NCBI GenBank assembly: GCA_030649935.1
Contig: JAUSFN010000026.1
Coordinates: forward strand, 1-64,000
DNA length: 64,000 bases
Reading direction: 5' to 3'
Source of the DNA: Candidatus Planktophila sp.
GTDB taxonomy: Bacteria; Actinomycetota; Actinomycetes; Nanopelagicales; Nanopelagicaceae
Shown: positions 10,171-20,716 of the stretch, piece by piece
Layout of the letters: every line of letters begins with the position of its first letter
How positions within the stretch are numbered: the first letter of the stretch is position 1
Program-made: the position numbers and the translations under genes
Notes under the pieces: generated by a model
What the model saw: the letters and a program-made list of their open reading frames with translations, nothing else
Databases searched by the model: none
Told to the model about the DNA's origin: nothing

Positions 10171-11333
10171 TCGGCTCTCAAGCCAAGATCTCGGGCAATC
10201 AAAATCTTCTGTACTTCGCTCGTACCTTCTCCGATCTCTAAAATTTTTGAATCGCGGTAGTGTCGTGCAACTGAATACTCATTCATAAAACCATAGCCGC
10301 CAAAAATTTGTGTCGCTTGGCGTGCATTATCCATCGCCGCTTCACTTCCAACTAGTTTGGCAATAGATGCCTGAGCTTTAAACTCTTTTCCGGAGTCCAT
10401 AAGAGCAGCCGCGTGATAGTAAGCGAGCCGTGCAATATGTGTTCGTGCCTGCATTTCAGCTATTTTAAATGCGATTGATTGGTGTTGGCCTATGGGTTTT
10501 CCAAAAGCTTTACGCTCCTTGGCATACTTCACTGACTCATCAAGACAGCCTTGTGCCGCTCCTACCGATAACGCCGCAATTGCGATGCGGCCTTCATCTA
10601 AACTCTGCAGAAAATTGGCATATCCCCGTCCACGCTCTCCTAAGAGATTGCCGGCGGGAACTCTCACATTATTAAATGAGAGTGGGTGGGTATCGGAGGC
10701 ATGCCAACCAACTTTGCTATATGAGGGTTCAACGGTAAAACCTGGGGTTCCAGTTGGCACGATTATCGTGCTGAACTCCTTTGATCCATCGTTCTTTACG
10801 CCAGTAACACATGCGACAATCACTAAAGATGTAATCGATGTGCCTGAGTTGGTGATGAACGTCTTAGCTCCATCGATTACCCACTCATCGTTTTCCAACC
10901 TTGCCGTTGTACGCAGACCACTCGCATCGCTTCCAGAGTCGGGTTCGGTAAGCCCGAATGCACCTAGTGATTGGCCGCTAATGAGTGGTTTTAAATACTT
11001 TTCTTTCTGTTCCTCGGTTCCCATCCGATAAATTGGCATAGCGCCGAGACCAACTGCAGCATCCAGTGTGATAGCAACACTTTGGTCAATCTTTGCTAAC
11101 TCTTCAATTGCAAGGCAGAGCGATAGATAATCACCACCCATCCCTCCAATTTCTTCTGGAAATGGCAGAGCGAACAGACCCATTTCCGCCATTCCCTTTA
11201 CGACTTCATAAGGGAAAGACTGCTCTTGGTCATGAAGTGCGGCTACAGGTGCAACAACTTCATTGGCAAAAGCTCGCACTGTTTCTGCTAGTAATTGATG
11301 CTCCGACGATAACTGCTTAAGGACTGAATCCAT
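10167..11333 (-). CDS. Acyl-CoA dehydrogenase (likely isovaleryl-CoA dehydrogenase by context)
   Basis: GAFGLTEPDSGSDASGLRTTA, QIFGGYGFMNEYSVARHYRDSKILEIGEGTSEVQ. Confidence 0.88.
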   Translation of the reverse strand: MDSVLKQLSSEHQLLAETVRAFANEVVAPVAALHDQEQSFPYEVVKGMAEMGLFALPFPEEIGGMGGDYLSLCLAIEELAKIDQSVAITLDAAVGLGAMPIYRMGTEEQKEKYLKPLISGQSLGAFGLTEPDSGSDASGLRTTARLENDEWVIDGAKTFITNSGTSITSLVIVACVTGVKNDGSKEFSTIIVPTGTPGFTVEPSYSKVGWHASDTHPLSFNNVRVPAGNLLGERGRGYANFLQSLDEGRIAIAALSVGAAQGCLDESVKYAKERKAFGKPIGQHQSIAFKIAEMQARTHIARLAYYHAAALMDSGKEFKAQASIAKLVGSEAAMDNARQATQIFGGYGFMNEYSVARHYRDSKILEIGEGTSEVQKILIARDLGLRAE

Positions 11334-12274
11334 TAACTCTCCACCAATCTACTGTTACCAACTAGGGCTATTGCACTCTTAGATCTAATCTTTAATCCAC
11401 TTTTTTCACTCAGCCAATTACTTGTCGCTAATAATTCATCGAAATTGATTCCAGTCGAAATCCCAAGTCCATGTAGTTGCCATACAAGATCTTCAGTGGC
11501 CAAGTTTCCCGTGGCACTCTTGGCAAATGGACATCCACCAAGTCCGCCGATTGACGAGTCAATAGTTGTGATTCCCTCCAACATCGCTGTTAACGTATTT
11601 GATAGCGCTTGGCCATAGGTATCGTGAAAATGGACAGCAAGGAGCGAGCGCGAAATTCCGCGAGAATCCAATGCGTTTAATAGCTCTATAACCTCACCTG
11701 GGGTAGCGGTGCCGATGGTGTCTCCAAGTGAAATCTCCGTTACTCCATCTGCAAGTAGCCTCTCCGCGACGTCGACTACTTTTCCGGCTGCAACTGTGCC
11801 TTCCCATGGATCACGAAAGCACATAGATATGTATCCACGAACGCGAAGACCTGCATCAACGGCAGTTTTAATAACATGGCTGTATATTTCAAGTGAGCCT
11901 GCGACACTGTTATTTAAATTCGCTTTGGCAAAAGATTCTGTGGCGCTGGCAAATACGGCTACTTCACGCATGCCTGCGTGTAGTGCACGATCTAGCCCGC
12001 GTTGATTTGGAACTAGAGCGCTCATTCGATGCGAGGATAACAATGGCGATAACTGCGTTAATAGTTCGTCGGCATCGGCTAACGCCGGCACAGTGTCAGG
12101 TCGAACAAAACTTGCTACCTCAACCGCTGGGATACCAGAGTTAATCAGCCGTCTTACTAGCTCAGCCTTTATGTCAGTCGATAAGGTCAGAGCTTCGTTT
12201 TGCAGTCCATCGCGCGGTCCCACTTCATAAATGGTGACGGCCTTAGGTAAACCACTTCGATCAAACATCTCCAA
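11333..12274 (-). CDS. Hydroxymethylglutaryl-CoA lyase
   Basis: YEVGPRDGLQNE, AVEVASFV, GLGGCPFAKSATGNLATEDLV. Confidence 0.9.
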   Translation of the reverse strand: MEMFDRSGLPKAVTIYEVGPRDGLQNEALTLSTDIKAELVRRLINSGIPAVEVASFVRPDTVPALADADELLTQLSPLLSSHRMSALVPNQRGLDRALHAGMREVAVFASATESFAKANLNNSVAGSLEIYSHVIKTAVDAGLRVRGYISMCFRDPWEGTVAAGKVVDVAERLLADGVTEISLGDTIGTATPGEVIELLNALDSRGISRSLLAVHFHDTYGQALSNTLTAMLEGITTIDSSIGGLGGCPFAKSATGNLATEDLVWQLHGLGISTGINFDELLATSNWLSEKSGLKIRSKSAIALVGNSRLVES

Positions 12275-14111
12275 CCACCTCTACTAATACCTGTCCCACA
12301 CGCACTTTAGACCCACTGGAGACATTGCATTTAACAACGCGTCCTGGACGTTTTGCACGCACTATGTGCTCCATTTTCATTGCTTCTATGACGACAAGTG
12401 GATCACCGATTTTTACTTGATCTCCATCTGAGACATTGATGGCAATAACCATCCCCGGCATTGGGCTGACTATTCCTTCACCCAACGAATCACTCAAGCC
12501 TCTTCTCTCATTCACCTGTTTTATTAGCCAAGTACCAAAAGATCGATGGTGAAGCCAGAAATCGGCATCATCAAGATATGCATTCACTTCTACCGTTGAA
12601 TTACTCTCTACAGGAACGCCATAGCGCACTCCATCGATATAGGCCGAAATCGTCGAGGTTGGCGAGCCGTGAATCCTCCACCCATCCGAGCGCCAAGATC
12701 CATGTACTGATGCCGACGTAGCAATTGCTGAGTACGCTGCCAAGATCTCGTTTGGCGGATTGATTCGTTTAAACTCATGTGACTCTAGATAATTAGTGTT
12801 GTATTGAAAATCTTTAATCTCTATGCGATTCAATAGATCGATCAGAAAGTCAATGTTAGTTGTTACACCTAACACCACAGTTTTTGACAGAGCATTGTGT
12901 AACTTAAGTAGGGCAGATGTTCTATCATCACCCCAGCATGCGATTTTAGCAAGCATCGGATCAAATGAAGAAGAAACTACCGTTCCTTTGATGATTGCAG
13001 AGTCGATAATTACACCAGATGTATCAGGAGTTTTATACTCTCCAATAATTCCACCAGTTGGAAGAAAGCCGTTGTAAGCATCTTCAGCATATATGCGTGC
13101 TTCTATGGCGTGCCCTTGTAAAACTCTTTGTGGAATTACATCTTTTAATATCTCACCTGCGGCAAGACGCAGTTGGCACTCGACCAAATCTAAACCAGTA
13201 ATCAATTCAGTTACTCGATGCTCGACCTGCAAGCGAGTATTCATCTCCATAAAGTAGAAAACCTCAGGTGAATCAGCATCGACCAGAAATTCAATCGTCC
13301 CGAGATTCTGATATCCAATTGCACAGGTCAGCGCCAACGCAGCTTCACTCATAGTTTTACGGCTCTCATTTGACAACTCTGGAGCCGGTGCCTCTTCTAT
13401 TACTTTTTGATGACGACGTTGTAGTGAACACTCACGCTCGCCCAAGTGCATATAGTTTCCGTGGCTATCGCCAACAACTTGAAACTCAATATGACGTGCA
13501 TTCACAATATATTTTTCAACCAGCAGGTTGTCATCACCGAATGCGTTCTTTGCCTCACGGCGGGCTATTGGAAGTAGCCCTCGTAACTCATCAATATCTT
13601 TTGCAACATGCAGACCTTTGCCGCCGCCGCCAGCTGCAGGTTTTACAAGCAAAGGGAAAACTAAATCCCTGCAGGCCTCGAGCAACTCTTCATTTCCCAT
13701 ACCTGAACTTCCTGCACCAGGCACAACTGGAACACCTGCGTCAATCGCGTAATGTCGAGCTGAAATCTTCTCGCCCATCGCTTCCATGGCAGATGCTGGT
13801 GGGCCGATGAATACCAAATTGGCATCTTTACATGCTTGAGCAAATCCTGCATTTTCAGCCAAGAATCCATATCCAGGATGTATCGCCTCTGCGCCACTCT
13901 GCAACGCCGCTGTAATTATCGCCTCACTATTTAAATAACCACCTCCATGTAAATCATCAAGTAAGTAGCTATGTGAAATTCGTTGAACATGAAGAGAGTT
14001 CCGATCACCAGGTACAAAAACTCCAACTGATTCAAGCCCGAGTTTATCTAACGTTGAATGAATTCGAAGTGCAACTTCTCCTCGGTTGGCAATGAGAACT
14101 TTTGAAAACAC
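12261..14111 (-). CDS. Acyl-CoA carboxylase alpha subunit (biotin carboxylase + biotin carboxyl carrier; likely methylcrotonyl-CoA carboxylase)
   Basis: SKVLIANRGEVALRI, FPLLVKPAAGGGGKGLHVA, FMEMNTRLQVEHRVTE, C-terminal VIEAMKMEHIV biotinylation motif. Confidence 0.92.
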   Translation of the reverse strand: MFSKVLIANRGEVALRIHSTLDKLGLESVGVFVPGDRNSLHVQRISHSYLLDDLHGGGYLNSEAIITAALQSGAEAIHPGYGFLAENAGFAQACKDANLVFIGPPASAMEAMGEKISARHYAIDAGVPVVPGAGSSGMGNEELLEACRDLVFPLLVKPAAGGGGKGLHVAKDIDELRGLLPIARREAKNAFGDDNLLVEKYIVNARHIEFQVVGDSHGNYMHLGERECSLQRRHQKVIEEAPAPELSNESRKTMSEAALALTCAIGYQNLGTIEFLVDADSPEVFYFMEMNTRLQVEHRVTELITGLDLVECQLRLAAGEILKDVIPQRVLQGHAIEARIYAEDAYNGFLPTGGIIGEYKTPDTSGVIIDSAIIKGTVVSSSFDPMLAKIACWGDDRTSALLKLHNALSKTVVLGVTTNIDFLIDLLNRIEIKDFQYNTNYLESHEFKRINPPNEILAAYSAIATSASVHGSWRSDGWRIHGSPTSTISAYIDGVRYGVPVESNSTVEVNAYLDDADFWLHHRSFGTWLIKQVNERRGLSDSLGEGIVSPMPGMVIAINVSDGDQVKIGDPLVVIEAMKMEHIVRAKRPGRVVKCNVSSGSKVRVGQVLVEVVGDV

Positions 14112-14113
14112 CG

Positions 14114-15727
14114 TTACATCCGAAAAATTCCGAAAGAGGTCTCAGGCAAAGGTGAAAGCCCAGAGATTGAAAGCGCTAATGATAAAACCCGTCGAGTATC
14201 TTGAGGATGAATTATTCCATCATCCCAAATTCGCGCAGTTGAGAAATAAGCACTTCCCTCGCTTTCGTACTTATCACGAATTGGCGCTTTGAACTCATCA
14301 ATCTCTGCCGTACTCCACTCTTGACCGCGTGCGGCTAGTTGATCGCCCTTCACTGTCGCTAAAACCGAGGCGGCTTGTTCTCCACCCATAACCGAAATAC
14401 GCGCATTCGGCCACATCCAGAGAAAACGGGGATCATATGCGCGACCACACATCGAATAGTTTCCAGCACCAAATGAACCACCGACAATTACCGTGAACTT
14501 CGGCACTCGTGTACAGGCCACTGCATTAACCATCTTGGCGCCGTGTTTGGCAATTCCGCCAGTCTCATATTCGCGACCAACCATAAATCCTGAAATATTT
14601 TGTAGAAATATCAATGGTATTTTTCGCTGATCACAGATTTCAATAAAATGCGCACCTTTCTGCGCAGATTCACTAAAGAGAACTCCGTTGTTGGCAATAA
14701 TTCCCACTTGGTAGCCATCGATATGAGCAAAGCCGGTCACTAGAGTCTCCCCGAATTCGGCTTTAAATTCTAAGAAACGGCTGCCATCAACGATTCTGGC
14801 AATGACTTCACGAATATCGTAAGTTGTTCGTGTATCGGTTGGCACAATTCCAAGAATCTCTTCACCATCGTATAAAGGTGGTTCAATTTCCTCATTAGGT
14901 ATCAACCAACTTGCCGTCTTAGGTACGGTAGAAATGATTGAGCGAACCGTCATTAACGCTTGCCCTTCACTCTCTGCCAAGTGATCGGTTACCCCAGAAA
15001 TCCGTGAGTGCATTGCGCCTCCACCTAAATCTTCAGCGCTAACTTCTTCCCCCGTTGCCGCTTTAACCAACGGTGGACCTGCGAGAAATATATGACCTTG
15101 ACCTGCAACGATTACATTTTCATCACTCATAGCCGGAACATAAGCACCGCCTGCCGTACATGCTCCAAGAACGGCAGAGATTTGTGGAATTCCTGCCGCG
15201 CTAAGACGTGCTTGATTAAAAAAAATTCGGCCAAAGTGATCGCGATCTGGAAAGACTTCATGTTGCATCGGTAGAAATGCCCCGCCTGAATCGACCAAAT
15301 ATATGCAGGGCAATCTATTTGCAAAGGCAATCTCCTGGGCGCGCAAATGTTTTTTCACGGTCATTGGATAATACGTTCCACCTTTAACCGTTGCATCATT
15401 GGCAATTATCATTACCGCACGTTCACTAACCATTCCAATACCAGTTATTAAACCCGCACCAGGTGCTTCATTTTCATACATTCCATGAGCTGCAAGTGAT
15501 GAGAGCTCTAGAAAAGGTGAACCTGCATCGAGCAGTTGATTAACGCGATCTCGAGGAAGAAGTTTTCCCCGCGCTTCATGGCGAGTGCGAACCTCTTCCG
15601 GCCCACCCAATGCCGCTTTTGACATATGCTCTGTAAATTCATTGATGACCGCTTGAAATGCCGCACTCTTTTCACGGAAGCCAGAATCGTGCGTATCAAT
15701 CGTGCTAACTATCCGTGGAAAACTCAT
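14114..15727 (-). CDS. Acyl-CoA carboxylase carboxyltransferase (beta) subunit (likely methylcrotonyl-CoA carboxylase)
   Basis: [76 protein letters not shown]. Confidence 0.92.
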   Translation of the reverse strand: MSFPRIVSTIDTHDSGFREKSAAFQAVINEFTEHMSKAALGGPEEVRTRHEARGKLLPRDRVNQLLDAGSPFLELSSLAAHGMYENEAPGAGLITGIGMVSERAVMIIANDATVKGGTYYPMTVKKHLRAQEIAFANRLPCIYLVDSGGAFLPMQHEVFPDRDHFGRIFFNQARLSAAGIPQISAVLGACTAGGAYVPAMSDENVIVAGQGHIFLAGPPLVKAATGEEVSAEDLGGGAMHSRISGVTDHLAESEGQALMTVRSIISTVPKTASWLIPNEEIEPPLYDGEEILGIVPTDTRTTYDIREVIARIVDGSRFLEFKAEFGETLVTGFAHIDGYQVGIIANNGVLFSESAQKGAHFIEICDQRKIPLIFLQNISGFMVGREYETGGIAKHGAKMVNAVACTRVPKFTVIVGGSFGAGNYSMCGRAYDPRFLWMWPNARISVMGGEQAASVLATVKGDQLAARGQEWSTAEIDEFKAPIRDKYESEGSAYFSTARIWDDGIIHPQDTRRVLSLALSISGLSPLPETSFGIFRM

Positions 15728-15789
15728 ACGCCTCCGCTTTTGTAAGGCTTTCTAATATTAATAGGATAGCGGTTTTCTTGCTGTAATTG

Positions 15790-15842
15790 GAGGGCTTTAG
15801 CCCTCAGTTTTAAGATGGGTAAGACTTCTAGCTCTTAAAACT
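15790..15842. promoter_or_regulatory. Back-to-back inverted repeats in the intergenic region (candidate structured leader or operator)
   Basis: GAGGGC-ttta-GCCCTC (15790-15805) immediately followed by AGTTTTAAGA-17nt-TCTTAAAACT (15806-15842), both perfect stems. Confidence 0.5.
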
Positions 15843-15915
15843 ACACTCTTGGCAAGTCTTTGAATTGGGATTACCTTTATGGATGTCCAGTTCATTGAAT
15901 TAACGAAGGAGAGAT

Positions 15916-16272
15916 ATGGACGAGAATTCGCAAGTAACTGCATCAATTATTAGAGAATTTAATAGCGCTTTTAATAACCATGACATCGATGCCGTGATGG
16001 CCTTAATGACAGATGATTGTATTTTTGAAAATACTTTTCCAGCACCGGACGGAACGCGACATGTAGGTAACACTCAAGTTCGATTGGAACTTGGGAACTT
16101 TCTAAAGAGTTCACCCCTGGCCAGTTTTGAAGAGGAGGAGTTGATTGCTTGCGATGACCGCTGTGTTGTTCGTTGGAGGTATTCATGGGGAGAGGGTCAC
16201 GTTAGAGGAGTTGATGTGATGCGCGTACAGGGAGGGAAAGTGAGCGAAAAACTCTCCTACGTTAAAGGTTAA
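15916..16272 (+). CDS. NTF2-like / SnoaL-type protein
   Basis: IIREFNSAFNNHDIDAVMALMTDDCIFENTFPAPDG, VRWRYSWGEGHVRGVDVMRVQGGKVSEKLSYVKG typical of the fold. Confidence 0.75.
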   Translation: MDENSQVTASIIREFNSAFNNHDIDAVMALMTDDCIFENTFPAPDGTRHVGNTQVRLELGNFLKSSPLASFEEEELIACDDRCVVRWRYSWGEGHVRGVDVMRVQGGKVSEKLSYVKG

Positions 16273-16410
16273 GTATTTGGTTTAGTCTGAATTTGATTGA
16301 GTTTTCTAAAAAAGTCTTTCTCTTTCGTCGAATCAACACCTAAGCACAGGATTGAAAACACCTATTCTAAAGATTTAGTAGTCCTGGAAGTCGACCCGTT
16401 AAATCGGAGA

Positions 16411-17433
16411 CTAATTGAGCGTGTTGACCAGTCGATTAAATACGTGTGGCATTACTTGTGCAGCAGGAACTATTACTGGTCGAACCATTCGGTTAGAGGA
16501 TGCCCAAAGCAATCCGCCTGTAAGCCAGCGATACGAACGGGTGATTCTTTGCCACTCGGCTTCATATCCACTTAAGTCATCGGCTACAACGGCACTGACA
16601 GCAGCTTGAGCCTCAGCGAAGCCCACCTGCAACCCTTCCCCAGTAAGTGCATCGACGTAACCCGCTGCATCTCCAACCAAAAGTACCCGACCTACTGATC
16701 TAGCACGTACACGTTGCCGAAGAGGACCAGCTCCCCGAAGTTTGCTGACAGATTCCGCTCTTTCTAAAAGTTGTGTGAGCGCCGGAATATGCGAAACAAC
16801 TTCATTGAAGTTAACTCTGCTCTTGCCAAGCACCACAATACCCACTGTTTGGGAATTTGTCGGCGTCACATAAATTTCAGCATTCTTCACCCAATACACC
16901 TCAACTAAATCAGACCACGGCGCGATATGAAAATGTTGTCGAAGGCCAAAACGTGAATTGGGGGTGCTTTCGTTTGGTATTCCTAACTTTAATTGCTCCC
17001 TTACGGTCGAGTGCAATCCATCTGCACCTACTAAGTAACGACTCCGAATTCCCCCTGCTTCAACCCAAAACTGCTTCTGTTCTATCGTGTCGACTTTTCC
17101 ATTGATAAATTTTATTTTCTCCGCCCTTGCAAGTTCATGGAGAGATACATGCAATGTTGTTCGACGCACACCTCTTCCACTGCCATGTGAAAAAAGCGCC
17201 TCTGCCTTTCGATTACCGGAAATATATCGAATGCCATGAAAATCCATCCCGGGCGGATCTATTCCAAGAGCAGCTAAGTGTCTTACTGCTTCAGGCATTA
17301 AGCCTTCGCCACATGCTTTATCGATGTCACCAGTACGTGGTTCAATGACCGATACTTCTAGCCCCGCCCTAGCGGCATGAATTGCGGTGACAAGCCCGAC
17401 TGGACCACCGCCCACAACTAGTAAATCAATCAT
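16411..17433 (-). CDS. FAD-dependent oxidoreductase (geranylgeranyl-reductase-like)
   Basis: MIDLLVVGGGPVGLVTAIHAARAGLEVSVIEPR, LVGADGLHSTVRE, VGRVLLVGDAAGYVDALTGEGLQVGF. Likely start 17433 overlaps the upstream stop (ORF track start is 17532). Confidence 0.85.
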   Translation of the reverse strand: MIDLLVVGGGPVGLVTAIHAARAGLEVSVIEPRTGDIDKACGEGLMPEAVRHLAALGIDPPGMDFHGIRYISGNRKAEALFSHGSGRGVRRTTLHVSLHELARAEKIKFINGKVDTIEQKQFWVEAGGIRSRYLVGADGLHSTVREQLKLGIPNESTPNSRFGLRQHFHIAPWSDLVEVYWVKNAEIYVTPTNSQTVGIVVLGKSRVNFNEVVSHIPALTQLLERAESVSKLRGAGPLRQRVRARSVGRVLLVGDAAGYVDALTGEGLQVGFAEAQAAVSAVVADDLSGYEAEWQRITRSYRWLTGGLLWASSNRMVRPVIVPAAQVMPHVFNRLVNTLN

Positions 17434-17957
17434 GAATTGCGGGGCAAAGTTGCTAGAGCAGCATTCTCGGTTCGGATACGGACATAAAGAACAAAGACAT
17501 TTAGTAGTGAAAATGCGAGCGCAGTTCTCCATGCAAACCCCACCATCGGCAACGCGAAACCTTCGATAACAACGGCCACATAATTAGGGTGTTTAAACCA
17601 ACGATACGGTCCGGCTTCAATCAAAGACTTGCCAGGAATAATCACGACCAAGGTATTCCAACGTTTCCCGAGCGAGAAAATGCACCACCATCTGAGTGCT
17701 TGGGATGCGAGGGCCAAGATGAGCATTGCCCAACTTACGAATGGAAGGAAAGTGGGCCGAAAGAGCCAAACTTCTACCGGCGAACCTCCAAGTAGAAAGA
17801 CATGGAGTGCAACCATATATTTGTAATGACTTCGCCCGAATTCAATTCCACCCTGATCAAAACTCCATCGTAGGTTTCGTTTCGAGATGATTAGCTCAAA
17901 TACCCGTTCCACCGCCACGAGAAAAATTAAGACCGTAAAGGCGATGTATCCCATCAT
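17430..17957 (-). CDS. Isoprenylcysteine carboxylmethyltransferase-like membrane protein (YpbQ/BpsB-type)
   Basis: Multi-TM protein; ERVFELIISKRNLRW, WNTLVVIIPGKSLIEAGPYRWFKHPNYVAVVIEG; directly downstream of the type III PKS. Confidence 0.78.
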   Translation of the reverse strand: MMGYIAFTVLIFLVAVERVFELIISKRNLRWSFDQGGIEFGRSHYKYMVALHVFLLGGSPVEVWLFRPTFLPFVSWAMLILALASQALRWWCIFSLGKRWNTLVVIIPGKSLIEAGPYRWFKHPNYVAVVIEGFALPMVGFAWRTALAFSLLNVFVLYVRIRTENAALATLPRNS

Positions 17958-17960
17958 TAT

Positions 17961-19034
17961 TTACCACTCCAACAGTACGAATTCGGAACAAAATCCAGGA
18001 CCCATTGCCAACATTAACCCGAATGTTCCTGGTATCGGTTTCTCTACTCCATGTCCTGCCAGAATATCTCGCAAAATGTGTAAAACGGAGGCCGAAGATA
18101 AATTGCCATATTCTGCCAACGAGAGCCAAGAGATTTCGAGTTGTCCATCATTCAATTCCAAACTTTCTTCAATTGCGCGTAATACCTTTGGACCACCCGT
18201 ATGGCTAACCCACTGCGAAATGTTTGATGTTGTTAGACCATGATCTGCAAGGAACTCTCGTACCTCACCACCAATATTTTCAGAGACGATATCGCTTACT
18301 GAGGAGGTGAGAACAATGTGGAAACCACTACCACCAATATTCCAGGCCATTGTCTCTTCTGTATCTGGATAAATCTTGCTCCTTGAGTCAATCACCCGCG
18401 GACCCTGAATGCCCATTCGTTTCGCGCGCCGATTTCCAACCATAACCACGGCAGCGGCTCCGTCGCCAAATAAACCTGACGAGACAATATTTGCCATTGA
18501 CATATCGTCGGCCTGCAAAGTGAGCGAGCAAAGCTCAACGGAGAGAAGAACTGCCACATCATCTGGATGACCAAGTAAATAGTCATGAACACGAGCGATT
18601 CCAGCTGCACCGGCCACACATCCCAATCCGAATATCGGCACTCTCTTCACGTCGGAACGGAATCCCACAATTGAAACAAGTCGTGCCTCAAGTGATGGAG
18701 TGGCCAAGCCTGTAACAGATGTCGCCATGATGTAGTCGACTTCTTCTGCGTTGATACCTACTTCATGAAGAGCGGATTCAATAGCTTTTGCGCCAAGTTC
18801 CAAAGCGATTCGAATAAAGGCATCATTTGCCTCACCAAAACCATTGAGTTCGATGTACTCCTCCGCAGGCAGGGCAAGGTTACGAAATTTGACTTCAGTG
18901 GCTTTGTGAATGCGTTCAATTAATGCAAAATCATTTCCTTGTGGCGAGACAATTTTTGCAAAGATATTTGTAATTTCATCTTGCGAATACCTGTGAGATC
19001 CCAGGACCCCATGCACTGATGCAACTACTGACAT
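17961..19034 (-). CDS. Type III polyketide synthase (chalcone/stilbene synthase family)
   Basis: FGLGCVAGAAGIARVHDYL (catalytic Cys region), WVSHTGGPKVLRAIEESL, LAMGPGFCSEFVLLEW C-terminus. Confidence 0.9.
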   Translation of the reverse strand: MSVVASVHGVLGSHRYSQDEITNIFAKIVSPQGNDFALIERIHKATEVKFRNLALPAEEYIELNGFGEANDAFIRIALELGAKAIESALHEVGINAEEVDYIMATSVTGLATPSLEARLVSIVGFRSDVKRVPIFGLGCVAGAAGIARVHDYLLGHPDDVAVLLSVELCSLTLQADDMSMANIVSSGLFGDGAAAVVMVGNRRAKRMGIQGPRVIDSRSKIYPDTEETMAWNIGGSGFHIVLTSSVSDIVSENIGGEVREFLADHGLTTSNISQWVSHTGGPKVLRAIEESLELNDGQLEISWLSLAEYGNLSSASVLHILRDILAGHGVEKPIPGTFGLMLAMGPGFCSEFVLLEW

Positions 19035-19079
19035 CCCACGAGTCTAGAGGGATATCAAGAATTGAGACAGTAAAAGATC

Positions 19080-19529
19080 CTACTTAAGCGAACCCATCAC
19101 GGCGCCATCTGGAAAGGCTTCAGTATGTACCATAAGCGAATATTTGTTGGGTTGCTCTACCATATCCATCAAAATATTTGAATCTACATTCATGCAACTT
19201 TCATTCATCATATTCATATTGGCAATGTCAAATACGACAACATCCTCTTCAGAAGCAGTCACTTGAATGTGCGCTTCAGTCATTCCTGTCATACGTTTTG
19301 TCATAATCGAATAGCAAATTTCTTTGAAATTCTCGTTCACCGTAAAATTTCCGGTGGCAGAGCCATCCGCTAACCCGGTCACCATGCCATCGGTTCCCAT
19401 AGGCATATTTTCTCCAGAGGCATCAACTGAAAGATCATGAAAGTTTTGAGTGGAAGAAGTCGAACAGGCGGATAATACGCTAGCAATAATTACGAAAGTG
19501 ATTGCTAGAACAATTTTACTGTGTTTCAT
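19080..19529 (-). CDS. CHRD-domain lipoprotein
   Basis: Lipobox-like IIASVLSACSTSS; CHRD-like TGNFTVNENFKEICYSIMTKRMTGMTEAHIQV...SLMVHTEAFPDGAVMGSLK. Confidence 0.7.
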   Translation of the reverse strand: MKHSKIVLAITFVIIASVLSACSTSSTQNFHDLSVDASGENMPMGTDGMVTGLADGSATGNFTVNENFKEICYSIMTKRMTGMTEAHIQVTASEEDVVVFDIANMNMMNESCMNVDSNILMDMVEQPNKYSLMVHTEAFPDGAVMGSLK

Positions 19530-20272
19530 CTACTCTTCCCTCTGGTGCGGCTAATTACTGCAATGGTGTAAAAGTTACTTCTGAAAGCCTATCTCTTTAC
19601 GTGGGTACTCAATCATCTCAAGACGAGAATGAAGCATTTATTATTATTATTAAAGGTCAAACAATGTTAGAAATAAGTAGATGCACGCTCGGAATTAATT
19701 TCGTCCAGTTTCGAAAGAAGTATTTCTATTGTAATGGGAGAAGAAGTGCGGTCTAATGAAAGTAACAGAAAGTTGGTCTCATGATTACTTTAGGAATCGT
19801 GCTTTTGATTTTGAGTTTAGTAACCGAAGTTTTAATTTTGAAAAGCTTGGGAATCATACTGATTTTCGTTGGGGTCATCTTTGTTTTATTGGGTAAATCT
19901 GGGCGCTCAGTTGGTGGTCGCAATCACTATTGGTGAGTGCAATGAGACTCGCCTGAATTGTAATAACCAACGGAATGAATGCGTATGACAAAAGGTAAAT
20001 CTTTACTATGATTATTAGAAACTACTTCTTCGTTCACCCGAAGAATTTGAGAAAAGGTCGCAAATATGGGTTGTGGCCTACCATCAAGCCACCACAACAC
20101 AATAGATATAAATGGGTTTTATTATAAAATCACTTTTCGGCTTATAGTAGGTACTGCCCCACCCATAAATTAACGCCCGTTGCACTCCCTGCACATCAGA
20201 TGAAGAGCAACTTGAGGTTCAGGAGCAAATGTTAGACACTTAATTACGAGAAACTAGACGGAGGAAAACGAA

Positions 20273-20716
20273 ATGATCAAGAAAACTATTATTCTCCTTA
20301 CCGCGGCGACACTGACTATTGGATTGGCACCGGGGGCGCAAGCCAAAGAGATCACAAAACTTGCTGTCACTGCTATAGGTGCCAATCACGTGGGCGGAAC
20401 TGGTGCGATGAATGGTTCAGCTAAAGGTACTTTTATTCTCAACTTAAAAAAATCTAGCCTCTGTGCAAACGTCAAGACTAAGGACTTAACCGACGTGAAA
20501 GCAGCACACATCCATAAAGGTGCAAAGGGTGTAGATGGTCCACCATTTATTACCTTCGACATATTGAAATTCAATAGCACTTCACAGAATTGTGTCAACG
20601 TTGATAAAGCGCTCTTATCAGATATTTCAAAGTCCCCAAGCATGTATTACTTCAACGTACACACAAAGGATTATTTTGCAGGCGCAGTTCGTGGACAGTT
20701 GGGGAAGAAGAAGTAA
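20273..20716 (+). CDS. Secreted CHRD-domain protein
   Basis: Signal peptide MIKKTIILLTAATLTIGLAPGAQA; AAHIHKGAKGVDGPPFITFDI, YYFNVHTKDYFAGAVRGQLG. Confidence 0.8.
   Translation: MIKKTIILLTAATLTIGLAPGAQAKEITKLAVTAIGANHVGGTGAMNGSAKGTFILNLKKSSLCANVKTKDLTDVKAAHIHKGAKGVDGPPFITFDILKFNSTSQNCVNVDKALLSDISKSPSMYYFNVHTKDYFAGAVRGQLGKKK

Noticed and set aside
10492-11031. Long antisense ORFs inside catabolic genes (also 13370..13810, 39789..40268, 49811..50263, 62506..62934)
   Set aside because: Antisense to genes with strong family motifs; no recognisable domains or RBS.
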